A stretch of DNA of 64,000 nucleotides from Mimachlamys varia (taxonomy: Eukaryota > Mollusca > Bivalvia > Pectinida > Pectinidae), in the NCBI GenBank assembly GCA_947623455.1, contig OX392532.1, positions 24,030,792 to 24,094,791 of the forward strand, read 5' to 3'. Both the position numbers and the translations under genes were made by a program. The notes below the pieces were generated by a model that made no database searches, had not been told where the DNA came from, and saw nothing but the letters and a program-made list of their open reading frames with translations. Shown one piece after another: positions 23,330 through 37,600 of this stretch. The first letter of the stretch is position 1. Every line of letters starts with the position of its first letter.

Positions 23330-23640
23330 CATTGAGAAATGTTCTGTATTCTTGTGATTGAGAATGATGATTAGGTTGTTACTTTGAGAATTTGATGTTT
23401 ACTTGGTTGTGAACAAGATTTGCATTGCGGGTGACGTCGATGAAGCAGAAGAGGTTTACTCTTCCGGAACACCTTGTACTATTCTCTTGTACTTTTACAA
23501 GGATTTCCATGCAAATTCCTCTTTTGATCATATTTTGCCCATAGTTTAATCGATTTTGAAACTGAATGCGGGTACCCTCGCTCGACGTTTTTTGTTTGTC
23601 GGACAGATGGATCGTCACAGAGAAAGTGTGATGACTACCT
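23330..23640. repeat. Dispersed repeat, copy with 'GATGAAGCAGAAGA' core
   Basis: It shares 'GAGAATTTGATGTTTACTTGG', 'GATGAAGCAGAAGAGG', 'TACTCTTCCGGAACACC' and 'TTCTCTTGTACTTTTACAAG' with 49400-49665, and with inverted or partial copies at 19690-19850, 54450-54560, 54760-54915 and 61010-61230. The class of element is unknown and no open frame is conserved among copies. Confidence 0.65.
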
Positions 23641-23644
23641 CTCA

Positions 23645-25613
23645 CAGGAACGGAATATGAAAGTATGTTTGTATATCGCTAAACATATACTAGGCATACT
23701 GACAACAAACGAACATTTTATTTATACATATAATACATTTTACATTTACGTCAGTTTAAACGATTGATAGCATTGTATGAATGGTGCTGCAGTACACCGC
23801 AAGGCCTGTGTTCGTCAAGGTCAGAGTTTTAAGAGCTTTTGATAAAAACTGTTTAAAGATCACACTTCGCTATACAATAAAATAACAAACAAACAAGAAA
23901 CTTTGATGAAACCGGGGCCAGGAAACTTAAGACATAAAATACACATTGTCAATTGTTTAGGATTTCTTTTCTCTCCACTTTTAGTTTGAAACACACAAGT
24001 TCTGTCGACGGAAAGCATGGCAGTCAGCAAAGGCATATAACAATAGGAATTTGTTCACACGTAACATAGTATATGAACTATATATAAAGGATTTTACATC
24101 AGTTTCCATTCCATAAGATCCACGTCTGTGATTTCAATAGAACGAATCTCGACAGAATTACAAACAAAAATCGTGACGAGTCTCCTATGAAATGTGGATG
24201 GATATAAGACCTTTTTTATAACATTATCACAATTTATGGTATCCACTCACTCGTGTAAAAAGTCAATTTTCATACATCTTTGAAATGTTAAACGCCGACA
24301 TTTTGAATCCAGCGCGGAAATCATGTAATTTCCCTAGTCACAGTAAGGATAACTGAAACTTACAGCCAATCACAGGCCATATATGTGTGATACGCAAAAT
24401 ATGACATGGATATATACACTGCATTACAAGGCAATCTTGTGATAAAGAGGTTACCCAACTGGTGGATGTTGGCTATGGCATTTATTTCACTGCAGTTAAT
24501 TACAAAAGACACGAGCTTTACTGAGTGTCATTGTAACTTTAAAAAAATAAGTAACGAGAGTTAAATAAATTACACATCCAATAACCACGAGTCGTGTGAC
24601 CTGTTTCTACCACAATAATATTAGGTCGGCAATGGCAATGTTGTTTAATGGAGTGAGCCGCGAACTATTTGCGCGAAAACACATCATCTCGTATATATTA
24701 CCACCAGAATTTGACAACTTCAACAATCCGTACGTTGCATTGAACCACGTGATTTCCAGTCAAAGTGCAGCTTCTCAACAAATCAAATGTCCGAAGGTCA
24801 TATACCACAAGTGGTATAAAATATTATTTTTTATCCAACAGTGAGCACGTTTATACAATGGTCTGGGGGTGGAATAACACAGGGTATTGTGATAGAAAAT
24901 ATTATAAACAGTTGTAAATAGGGTCGGCAAAATACACGTATACTTAGTATATGTTTTCCCGCATTATGTGTTTGTGAGTTCTTTACTTTAAACGACTCTT
25001 TCAGTTCAGTTCATTCCGCCAGGACAAGAGGCGTTGCATAGACAGGAATAACACATAGACATGTAATACCTAAATAACCCGAAAAACTGAATAAATCTGA
25101 TTCCTTTCTTTATCGCTTGTCCAGGCACAATGAATATCCACATGATACCATTTGATCACATCGATATACATGTATTTACATTTCTTCCACGAATTCCTAG
25201 ATAAACATCGCTAGAAGAAATTGCTTTCATTTGGCCCTGAATGCAATTCGAACTGCTTCATGATAAAGCTTCCTCTCCATCGTCGAATAACACGAGAACA
25301 TCACTACAATTAACGCTTTGGTGACGTGAGGCTGTTCCAGGAATCTCGTTTGTCGAAAAATGAGAAAATATCTGTATAAAGGTCAATAACAAAAGTTAAG
25401 TATATACTACTACCGATAAGGACTGAACAGCACTTACTCATGCCGTTATGAAATTGAATAGATGCCCTCAATCCGTATGTGGCTATCCTTTGCGGAATGC
25501 AATGCCCTAAATATATGGAACCATGCTTTGTGCGATCTTATTTCAGTTGTCATTTTTTGTTAAGTGGCTCCAACATAACTGTTGATATAATTCTTCAAAT
25601 GTCTACAAAGTTG
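23645..25613. other. Intergenic DNA between convergent GPN1 and the CARD gene
   Basis: No exon, RNA gene or clear repeat is recognised. It is AT-rich with stops in all frames except short ones. One 82-codon open stretch (24596-24844, plus) has no recognisable motif. Confidence 0.4.
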
Positions 25614-25619
25614 TTTATT
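25614..25619 (-). terminator. Polyadenylation signal of the CARD gene
   Basis: AATAAA on the minus strand directly follows the TGA stop (25620-25622). The 3' UTR would be very short if it is used. Confidence 0.5.
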
Positions 25620-28600
25620 TCAGGTAGACGATGTACTTTCGAAATTCAAATACGAAGAATTTGGTACTATCGGCGGTAATTTACCTTCGGTGATTTTTTC
25701 TTCCATGTATGATGTCACTTCCTGGATTGCCATGGTGTCACCGTCTTTCTTTCCCTTGGTCATATTTGTATGGTCTACCGGTGTTCGTACTTTTGGAGAC
25801 CTGGGAGTTGACATGCTGTGGAGCTGGCCGTTTGCCACCGGAAAGGTTGGACGATTACCCTCCTTTGTATTGTCCTCTGTCTTTGAGACTAAACTAGACT
25901 GGTTGCCATCGGTATCCGGTTTCTCAGTGCTGTCGGTTACTATGGAGATCGGTTTTAATGGACTACCTTCACGTGACCGTTTCTCCATTTTCGCCATTGA
26001 CATTTCGTTATTGGATATGTGATCTTCAGCTTTTCCATGAGGTAATGCCATTTCACTGTTTGATTCATGCGACGAATGCGCAGGCAGTTGACGTTCTCTC
26101 TGGAATGCGTTACTAGGTGGACAAGGGTTTCCTTCAATGGGACGTAAGGAAGAAGGCCTTTTTCGAAGTTCTTCGACAAGTTCATCAATTTTTGAATCTT
26201 TCCACTTAAGTTTCTTCCTGAGGTGCTCTGCTTCCACTCGGAATGTAGCAATCATATTACGAATTAAACGCAAATCTGTTGTTTTAGGCAAAGAGTTCGA
26301 GGATCCCCCGTTAGAATGATTTCCACTGCCAAAATCGCGTAAGCTTTCGTTAAGTCTCTCCAATTCGTGACATATAGCAAGTTTGCTTTTGTTTTCTTTA
26401 TCAACATGCTTCCGAACTGTCTCCGAAAGCGGTTCAGTTCGTGATACAGGTTTTTTGAGCAAGTTCAAAATGGCGGTCCTTTCGCTGGAACTACGATCAA
26501 GCGTCTCGGTATGCTGATCTGCTTTGTCCATCAATGTTTGTAGATTTCTTTCCAAGATGGTCAACATTGCACCAGGGACGTTTTCTCGCGTTTCTGTCGT
26601 CACACTGTCGCGAAGAAAGTCTTGAACCCATCCATTTAACTGGTAAATTTTGCTGTTGACTGTCGTAAACTGCTCCTTAAGTCTCAGCATTGAACTGTTA
26701 TTGGCTGCGTTGAACCGGGATTGTACTCCTAGCTCATGTTTAAATCTTTTCTCAGATTCCTCTGTTTCCTTTAGCTTTATTTTCATGTCCAACCTGCTCT
26801 GTCTCAATTCATCTCTAGCTACAGCTAGATCATTATCTGCCTTGCTTATCTGAAAAAAGGATCAAAACAATTATAGTCAGTTCGTTGAGATAAGCAAAGA
26901 AACTAAAATATTAGAGGGTCAAGTGTAAAAGTTAAGGATTGCAAAAGAAAAGTGTTGCCGTACTGGTTGGCAAGAACCCAAGACGGGTCAAGTTCTTCAG
27001 CAACGTTAAGCATAATCAGTGGCTGGATCGGAGACGGACTGCGTGTTACATTTGGTGACAGCAGTGGAATTCTCGTATCAATTAAAATACTCCTCTGCCC
27101 AAGCCTTAGGACGAAACTAATATAAGTACTAACTGAAGAGAGGGGAATACTCCCTTTCAGACAAGACAACTTTTCCCTATATGGTAAACCCCAGGGACCT
27201 GCTCACTGGGACACATAACGACCAGCGTCATATAAGTTAGAGTACCAAGGGAGAACAACTGCCAAGGTTATAATATGAGGTAGGGTATCAAGGGGGACAC
27301 AACAGTCATGGGCATCTGAGGCACCTATGCTCCCTTTTTAGAAACAACGGAAGGAAACCCAGATTCTAAAAGAGGCCAACCAATAACATTAGTCGCACTT
27401 TACTATCGTGCAGTGGGATACAGCGGGTCTATCCTTTCCCTGAACTTGGACGGGTTATGAGACTACGAGACTTCGATCAAATCGTACGGTCAAATCAACG
27501 TTGTTATAAACATAATTGAACTTAAAAAAAACTTCGATGATTTTTCCGTGGTTAGCCCAGAACCTTCCGCGTGTTCACAATTTCTTCACAGCAAGTTTGG
27601 ATATCTAATGTCAACCCCTATTGTGGTCATCCTCCCTGCGGTCATCAATGTACTTTACCGTAAGATGTAACCGCGATCCACCAACAGGACGAAAGATAAA
27701 CCTAACACCCACTACGTCTGACAATGTTTAACCTTATAATCAAGAAGTAAAACTAAACTGAGATGAAAGACCATACTTTATTATTGTAATCTATGTAGTT
27801 ACAAATAAGCAAGCGTTCCGTTATATTTAAACGGAATATGTAGAACGTGACCAACCTGACGTTTGTATTTCTCCACTTTTGTCCTCAATTCCCTCTCGTG
27901 CTCAAATTCTAGTTTTCGTGACTCGAGAATCTCGCTCCTCTCCAAGGCGGAATTTACCCATGCATTGACGAGCATTTTTTCTTTTAGCTACAAAGGAAAA
28001 ACGAAAGGCATTCTATATCACCATCACTTTCACGTTTTCTTTGTTCGTTTTCGTCAACCTCATATGAATAAGCAACCAGACGTCTCCCTACTAATGTCTA
28101 CTAAATATCTGAGTCTGAATGCCTTACACATAAAAGTGCTTCCGCAAGTCTGACTTGAACATTAATGAACATACAAGAAGTGATTTATCACCTGGAGTTG
28201 TGTTTTAAATATTATTTTCTTTTAAGCTGTTGTGTTTTAAATATTATTTTCTTTTAAGCTTCGATCTGATGATCCTTGGATACCTCTATGCAAATTCCGT
28301 GGTCTAACGGCTTAAACTACGACTTTTTCATTGCTGACTGCATTTTATTTCATACCGATTATTCAATTACATGTAGATATAAATAGTATTCCCTTGACAA
28401 ATCCAATGATTTAATAATGATAAAGGGAAATAATACATCGGTATGGTATGAGGACGACACGGGTACCTATCATTGTCTCCGTGTAATGATTAAGGGAGAT
28501 AATCCGTCGGTATGAAATGATGACGGCACGGGAACATGTACCTACCTTTGTTTCCAAGAAATGATAACGAGCGAAAATACTTCGGTATAAAGCTATGACG

Positions 28601-31600
28601 ACACGATTACCTACCTTTGTCTCTAGGTAATGATTATCTTAAGGGTAATAATCCGTCGGTAAGAAATGATGACGACACGGGTTCCTACTGTTGTTTCCAG
28701 GTAATTATTAAGGGAGATAATCCGTCGGTATGAAATGATGACGACATGGGTACCTACTGTTGTCTCCAGGTAATGATTAAGGGAGATAATCCGTCGGTAT
28801 GAAATGATGACGACACGGGTACCTACTGTTGTCTCCAGGTAATGATTGAGGGAGATTATCCGTCGGTATGAAATGATGACGACACGGGTACCTACTGTTG
28901 TCTCCAGGTAATGATTGAGGGAGATAATCCGTCGGTATGAAATGATGACGACACGGGTACATACTGTTGTCTCCAGGTAATGATTGATGGAGATAATCCG
29001 TCGGTATGAAATGATGACGACATGGGTACCTACCTTTGTCTCCAGGTAATTATTAAGGGAGATAATCCGTCGGTATGAAATGATGACGACACGGGTACAT
29101 ACTGTTGTCTCCAGGTAATGATTGATGGAGATAATCCGTCGGTATGAAATGATGACGACACGGGTACATACTGTTGTCTCCAGGTTATGATTGAGGGAGA
29201 TTATCCGTCGGTATGAAATGATGACGACATGGGTACCTACTGTTGTCTCCAGGTAATGATTAAGGGAGATAATCCGTCGGTATGAAATGATGACGACACG
29301 GGTACCTACTGTTGTCTCCAGGTAATGATTAAGGGAGATAATCCGTCGGTATGAAATGATGACGACACGGGTACCTACCTTTGTCCCCAGGTAATGATTA
29401 AGGGAAATAATAAATCGGTATGAAATGATGACGACATGGATACCTACCTTTGTCTCCAGGTAATTATTAAGGGAGACAATCCGTCGGTATGAAATGATGA
29501 CGACATGGATACCTACCTTTGTCTCCAGGTAATGATTAAGGGAAATAATAAATCGGTATGAAATGATGACGACACGGGTACCTACCTTTGTCCCCAGGTA
29601 ATTATTAAGGGAGATAATCCGTCGGTATGAAATGATGACGACATGGATACCTACTGTTGTCTCCAGGTAATGATTGAGGGAGATAATCCGTCGGTATGAA
29701 ATGATGACGACATGGATACCTACTGTTGTCTCCAGGTAATGATTAAGGGAAATAATAAATCGGTATGAAATGATGACGACACGGGTACCTACCTTTGTCT
29801 CCAGGTAATGATTGAGGGAGATAATCCGTCGGTATGAAATGATGACGACATGGATACCTACCTTTGTCTCCAGGTAATGATCGAGGGAGATAATCCTTCG
29901 GTATGAAATGATGACGACATGGATACCTACTGTTGTCTCCAGGTAATGATTAAGGGAAATAATAAATCGGTATGAAATGATGACGACATGGATACCTACC
30001 TTTGTCTCCAGGTAATTATTAAGGGAGATAATCCGTCGGTATGAAATGATGACGACATGGATACCTGCTGTTGTCTCCAGGTAATGATTGAGGGAGATAA
30101 TCCGTCGGTATGAAATGATGACGACATGGATACCTACTGTTGTCTCCAGGTAATGATTAAGGGAAATAATAAATCGGTATGAAATGATGACGACACGGGT
30201 ACCTACCTTTGTCTCCAGGTAATGATTGAGGGAGATAATCCGTCGGTATGAAATGATGACGACATGGATACCTACCTTTGTCTCCAGGTAATGATCGAGG
30301 GAGATAATCCTTGGGTATGAAATGATGACGACATGGATACCTACTGTTGTCTCCAGGTAATGATTAAGGGAAATAATAAATCGGTATGAAATGATGACGA
30401 CACGGGTACCTACCTTTGTCTCCAGGTAATTATTAAGGGAGACAATCCGTCGGTAATAAATGATGACGACACGGGTACCTACTGTTGTCTCCAGGTAATG
30501 ATTAAGGGAGACAATCCGTCGGTATGAAATGATGACGACACGGGTACCTACCTTTGTCTCCAGGTAATGATTAAGGGAAATAATAAATCGGTATGAAATG
30601 ATGACGACATGGATACCTACCTTTGTCTCCAGGTAATTTTTAAGGGAGACAATCCGTCGGTAATAAATGATGACGACACGGGTACCTACTGTTGTCTCCA
30701 GGTAATGATTAAGGGAGACAATCCGTCGGTATGAAATGATGACGACACGGATACCTACTGTTGTCTCCAGGTAATGATTGAGGGAGATAATCCGTCGGTA
30801 TGAAATGATGACGACATGGGTACCTACTGTTGTCTCCAGGTAATGATTAAGGGAAATAATAAATCGGTATGAAATGATGACGACATGGATACCTACCCTT
30901 GTCTCCAGGTAATTATTAAGGGAGATAATCCGTCGGTATGAAATGATGACGATATGGATACCTACCTTTGTCTCCAGGTAATTATTAAGGGAGACAATCC
31001 GTCGGTATGAAATGATGACGACACGGGTACCTACTGTTGTCACCAGGTAATGATTGAGGGAGACAATCCGTCGGTATGAAATGATGACGACATGGGTACC
31101 TACTGTTATCTCCAGGTAATGATTGAGGGAGATAATCCGTCGGTATGAAATGATGACGACACGGGTACATACTGTTGTCTCCAGGTAATGATTAAGGGAA
31201 ATAATAAATCGGTATGAAATGATGACGACATGGATACCTACCTTTGTCTCCAGGTAATGATTGAGGGAGATCATCCGTCGGTAAGAAATGATGACGACAC
31301 GGGTACCTACCTTTGTCTCCAGGTAATGATTAAGGGAAATAATAAATCGGTATGAAATGATGACGACATGGATACCTGCCTTTGTCTCCAGGTAATGATT
31401 GAGGGAGATAATCCGTCGGTAATAAATGATGACGACACGGGTACCTACTGTTGTCTCCAGGTAATGAAAAAGGGAGATAATCCGTCGGTATGAAATGATG
31501 ACGACACGGGTACCTACTGTTGTCTCCAGGTAATGAAAAAGGGAGATAATCCGTCGGTATGAAATGATGACGACACGGATACCTACTGTTGTCTCCAGGT

Positions 31601-34600
31601 AATGAAAAAGGGAGATAATCCGTCGGTATGAAATGATGACGACACGGGTACCTACTGTTGTCTCCAGGTAATGATTAAGGGAAATAATTCGTCGGTATGA
31701 AATGATGACGACATGGATACCTACTGTTGTCTCCAGGTAATGAAAAAGGGAGATAATCCGTCGGTATGAAATGATGACGACACGGGTACCTACTGTTGTC
31801 TCCAGGTAATGATTGAGGGAGATAATCCGTCGGTATGAAATGATGACGACATGGATACCTACCTTTGTCTCCAGGTAATGATTGAGGGAGATAATCCGTC
31901 GATATGAAATGATGACGACACGGGTACCTACTGTTGTCTCCAGTTAATGATTGAGGGAGATAATCCGTCGGTATGAAATGATGACGACACGGATACCTAC
32001 CTTTGTCTCCAGGTAATGATTGAGGGAGATAATCCGTCGGTATGAAATGATGACGACATGGATACCTACTGTTGTCTCCAGGTAATGAAAAAGGGAGATA
32101 ATCCGTCGGTATGAAATGATGACGACACGGGTACCTACTGTTGTCTCCAGGTAATGAAAAATGGAGATAATCCGTCGGTATGAAATGATGACGACACGGA
32201 TACCTACTGTTGTCTCCAGGTAATGAAAAAGGGAGATAATCCGTCGGTATGAAATGATGACGACACGGGTACCTACTGTTGTCTCCAGGTAATGATTAAG
32301 GGAAATAATCCGTCGGTATGAAATGATGACGACACGGGTACATACTGTTGTCTCCAGGTAATGATTGAGGGAAATAATAAATCGGTATGAAATGATGACG
32401 ACATGGATACCTACTGTTGTCTCCAGGTAATGATTAAGGGAAATAATAAATCGGTATGAAATGATGACGACACGGGTACCTACTGTTGTCTCCAGGTAAT
32501 GAAAAAGGGAGATAATCCGTCGGTATGAAATGATGACGACACGGGTACCTACTGTTGTCTCCAGGTAATGATCGAGGGAGATAATCCGTCGGTATGAAAT
32601 GATGACGACACGGGTACCTACTGTTGTCTCCAGGTAATGATTAAGGGAAATAATAAATCGGTATGAAATGATGACGACACGGGTACCTACTGTTGTCTCC
32701 AGGTAATGAAAAAGGGAGATAATCCGTCGGTATGAAATGATGACGACACGGGTACCTACCTTTGTCTCCAGGTAATGATTGAGGGAGATAATCCTTCGAT
32801 ATGAAATGATGACGACATGGATACCTACCTTTGTCTCCAGGTAATGATTGAGGGAGATAATCCGTCGATATGAAATGATGACGACACGGGTACCTACTGT
32901 TGTCTCCAGGTAATGATCGAGGGAGATAATCCGTCGGTATGAAATGATGACGACACGGGTACCTACTGTTGTCTCCAGGTAATGATTAAGGGAAATAATA
33001 AATCGGTATGAAATGATGACGACATGGATACCTACTGTTGTCTCCAGGTAATGATTAAGGGAAATAATCCGTCGGTATGAAATGATGACGACATGGATAC
33101 CTACTGTTGTCTCCAGGTAATGATTGAGGGAGATAATCCGTCGGTAATAAATGATGACGACATGGATACCTACTGTTGTCTCCAGGTAATGATTGAGGGA
33201 GATAATCCGTCGGTAATAAATGATGACGACACGGGTACCTACTGTTGTCTCCAGGTAATGATTGAGGGAGATAATCCGTCGGTAATAACTGATGACGACA
33301 TGGATACCTACCTTTGTCTCCAGGTAATAATTGAGGGAGATAATCCGTCGGTAATAAATGATGACGACACGGGTACCTACTGTTGTGTCCAGGTAATGAT
33401 TGAGGGAGATAATCCGTCGGTAATAAATGATGACGACATGGATACCTACCTTTGTCACCAGGTAATGATTGAGGGAGATAATCCGTCGGTAATACATGAT
33501 GACGACACGGGTACCTACTGTTGTCTCCAGGTAATGATTGAGGGAGATAATCCGTCGGTAAGAAATGATGACGACACGGGTACCTACTGTTGTCTCCAGG
33601 TAATGATTGAGGGAGATAATCCGTCGGTAAGAAATGATGACGACATGGGTACCTACTGTTGTCTCCAGGTAATGATTAAGGGAAATAATAAATCGGTATG
33701 AAATGATGACGACACGGGTACCTACTGTTGTCTCCAGGTAATGATTAAGGGAGATAATCCGTCGGTATGAAATGATGACGACATGGATACCTACTGTTGT
33801 CTCCAGGTAATGATTAAGGGAAATAATCCGTCGGTATGAAATGATGACGACATGGATACCTACTGTTGTCTCCAGGTAATGATTAAGGGAGATAATAAAT
33901 CGGTATGAAATGATGACGACACGGGTACCTACTGTTGTCTCCAGGTAATGATTGAGGGAGATAATCCGTCGGTATGAAATGATGACGACACGGGTACCTA
34001 CTGTTGTCTCCAGGTAATGATAAAGGGAGATAATCCGTCGGTATGAAATGATGACGACATGGATACCTACTGTTGTCTCCAGGTAATGATTGAGGGAGAT
34101 AATCCGTCGGTATGAAATGATGACGACATGGATACCTACTGTTGTCTCCAGGTAATGATTAAGGGAAATAATAAATCGGTATGAAATGATGACGACACGG
34201 GTACCTACTGTTGTCTCCAGGTAATGATTAAGGGAGATAATCCGTCGGTATGAAATGATGACGACACGGGTACCTACTGTTGTCTCCAGGTAATGAAAAA
34301 GGGAGATAATCCGTCGGTATGAAATGATGACGACACGGGTACCTACCTTTGTCTCCAGGTAATGATTGAGGGAGATAATCCTTCGATATGAAATGATGAC
34401 GACATGGATACCTACCTTTGTCTCCAGGTAATGATTGAGGGAGATAATCCGTCGATATGAAATGATGACGACACGGGTACCTACTGTTGTCTCCAGGTAA
34501 TGATCGAGGGAGATAATCCGTCGGTATGAAATGATGACGACACGGGTACCTACTGTTGTCTCCAGGTAATGATTAAGGGAAATAATAAATCGGTATGAAA

Positions 34601-37600
34601 TGATGACGACATGGATACCTACTGTTGTCTCCAGGTAATGATTAAGGGAAATAATCCGTCGGTATGAAATGATGACGACATGGATACCTACTGTTGTCTC
34701 CAGGTAATGATTGAGGGAGATAATCCGTCGGTAATAAATGATGACGACATGGATACCTACTGTTGTCTCCAGGTAATGATTGAGGGAGATAATCCGTCGG
34801 TAATAAATGATGACGACACGGGTACCTACTGTTGTCTCCAGGTAATGATTGAGGGAGATAATCCGTCGGTAATAACTGATGACGACATGGATACCTACCT
34901 TTGTCTCCAGGTAATAATTGAGGGAGATAATCCGTCGGTAATAAATGATGACGACACGGGTACCTACTGTTGTGTCCAGGTAATGATTGAGGGAGATAAT
35001 CCGTCGGTAATAAATGATGACGACATGGATACCTACCTTTGTCACCAGGTAATGATTGAGGGAGATAATCCGTCGGTAATACATGATGACGACACGGGTA
35101 CCTACTGTTGTCTCCAGGTAATGATTGAGGGAGATAATCCGTCGGTAAGAAATGATGACGACACGGGTACCTACTGTTGTCTCCAGGTAATGATTGAGGG
35201 AGATAATCCGTCGGTAAGAAATGATGACGACATGGGTACCTACTGTTGTCTCCAGGTAATGATTAAGGGAAATAATAAATCGGTATGAAATGATGACGAC
35301 ACGGGTACCTACTGTTGTCTCCAGGTAATGATTAAGGGAGATAATCCGTCGGTATGAAATGATGACGACATGGATACCTACTGTTGTCTCCAGGTAATGA
35401 TTAAGGGAAATAATCCGTCGGTATGAAATGATGACGACATGGATACCTACTGTTGTCTCCAGGTAATGATTAAGGGAGATAATAAATCGGTATGAAATGA
35501 TGACGACACGGGTACCTACTGTTGTCTCCAGGTAATGATTGAGGGAGATAATCCGTCGGTATGAAATGATGACGACACGGGTACCTACTGTTGTCTCCAG
35601 GTAATGATAAAGGGAGATAATCCGTCGGTATGAAATGATGACGACATGGATACCTACTGTTGTCTCCAGGTAATGATTGAGGGAGATAATCCGTCGGTAT
35701 GAAATGATGACGACATGGATACCTACTGTTGTCTCCAGGTAATGATTAAGGGAAATAATAAATCGGTATGAAATGATGACGACACGGGTACCTACTGTTG
35801 TCTCCAGGTAATGATTAAGGGAGATAATCCGTCGGTATGAAATGATGACGACACGGGTACCTACTGTTGTCTCCAGGTAATGATAAAGGGAGATAATCCG
35901 TCGGTATAAAATGATGACGACACGGTTACCAAACTTTATCTCCAGTTAATGATAAAGGGAGACAATCCGTCGGTATGAAATGATGACGACACGGTTACCA
36001 AACTTTATCTCCAGTTAATGATAAAGGGAGATTATCCGTCGATATGAAATGATGACGATATGGGTACCTACCTTTGTCTCAAGATAATGATTATATTAAG
36101 GGAGACAATCCGTCGGTATGAAATGATGACGACACGGGTACCTACTGTTGTCTCCAGGTAATGATTAAGGGAAATAATAAATCGGTATGAAATGATGACG
36201 ACACGGGTACCTACTGTTGTCTCCAGGTAATGATTAAGGGAAATAATCCGTCGGTATGAAATGATGACGACATGGATACCTACTGTTGTCTCCAGGTAAT
36301 GAAAAAGGGAGATAATCCGTCGGTATGAAATGATGACGACACGGGTACCTACCTTTGTCTCCAGGTAATGATTGAGGGAGATAATCCTTCGATATGAAAT
36401 GATGACGACATGGATACCTACCTTTGTCTCCAGGTAATGATTGAGGGAGATAATCCGTCGATATGAAATGATGACGACACGGGTACCTACTGTTGTCTCC
36501 AGGTAATGATCGAGGGAGATAATCCGTCGGTATGAAATGATGACAACACGGGTACCTACTGTTGTCTCCAGGTAATGATTAAGGGAAATAATCCGTCGGT
36601 ATGAAATGATGACGACATGGATACCTACTGTTGTCTCCAGGTAATGATTAAGGGAAATAATCCGTCGGTATGAAATGATGACGACATGGATACCTACTGT
36701 TGTCTCCAGGTAATGATTAAGGGAAATAATCCGTCGGTATGAAATGATGACGACACGGGTACCTACTGTTGTCTCCAGGTAATGATTGAGGGAGATAATC
36801 CGTCGGTAATAAATGATGACGACACGGGTACCTACTGTTGTCTCCAGGTAATGATTGAGGGAGATAATCCGTCGGTAATAAATGATGACGACACGGGTAC
36901 CTACTGTTGTGTCCAGGTAATGATTGAGGGAGATAATCCGTCGGTAATAAATGATGACGACATGGATACCTACCTTTGTCACCAGGTAATGATTGAGGGA
37001 GATAATCCGTCGGTAATACATGATGACGACACGGGTACCTACTGTTGTCTCCAGGTAATGATTGAGGGAGATAATCCGTCGGTATGAAATGATGACGACA
37101 TGGATACCTACTGTTGTCTCCAGGTAATGATTGAGGGAGATAATCCGTCGGTATGAAATGATGACGACATGGATACCTACTGTTGTCTCCAGGTAATGAT
37201 TGAGGGAGATAATCCGTCGGTATGAAATGATGACGACACGGGTACCTACTGTTGTCTCCAGGTAATGATCGAGGGAGATAATCCTTCGGTATGAAATGAT
37301 GACGACACGGGTACCTACTGTTGTCTCCAGGTAATGATTGAGGGAGATAATCCGTCGGTATGAAATGATGACGACATGGATACCTACTGTTGTCTCCAGG
37401 TAATGATTAAGGGAAATAATAAATCGGTATGAAATGATGACGACACGGGTACCTACTGTTGTCTCCAGGTAATGATTAAGGGAGATAATCCGTCGGTATG
37501 AAATGATGACGACACGGGTACCTACTGTTGTCTCCAGGTAATGATAAAGGGAGATAATCCGTCGGTATAAAATGATGACGACACGGTTACCAAACTTTAT

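Noticed and set aside
26300..26853. Plus-strand open frames over the CARD gene last exon (25690-26853)
   Set aside because: They are shadows of a 409-codon minus-strand exon with proper acceptor and phase.
31944..35084. 1,046-codon minus-strand open frame (and 883- and 317-codon frames nearby) as a repeat protein gene
   Set aside because: It is a product of the 69-bp (23-codon) tandem repeat. It has no unique start, signal, splice context or non-repeat domain, and lies in an intron. I keep it only as a finding to test.
33093..35288. Two identical 202-codon plus-strand frames as paralogous genes
   Set aside because: They are the same run of repeat units, duplicated by the 1,587-bp block, antisense to the host gene.
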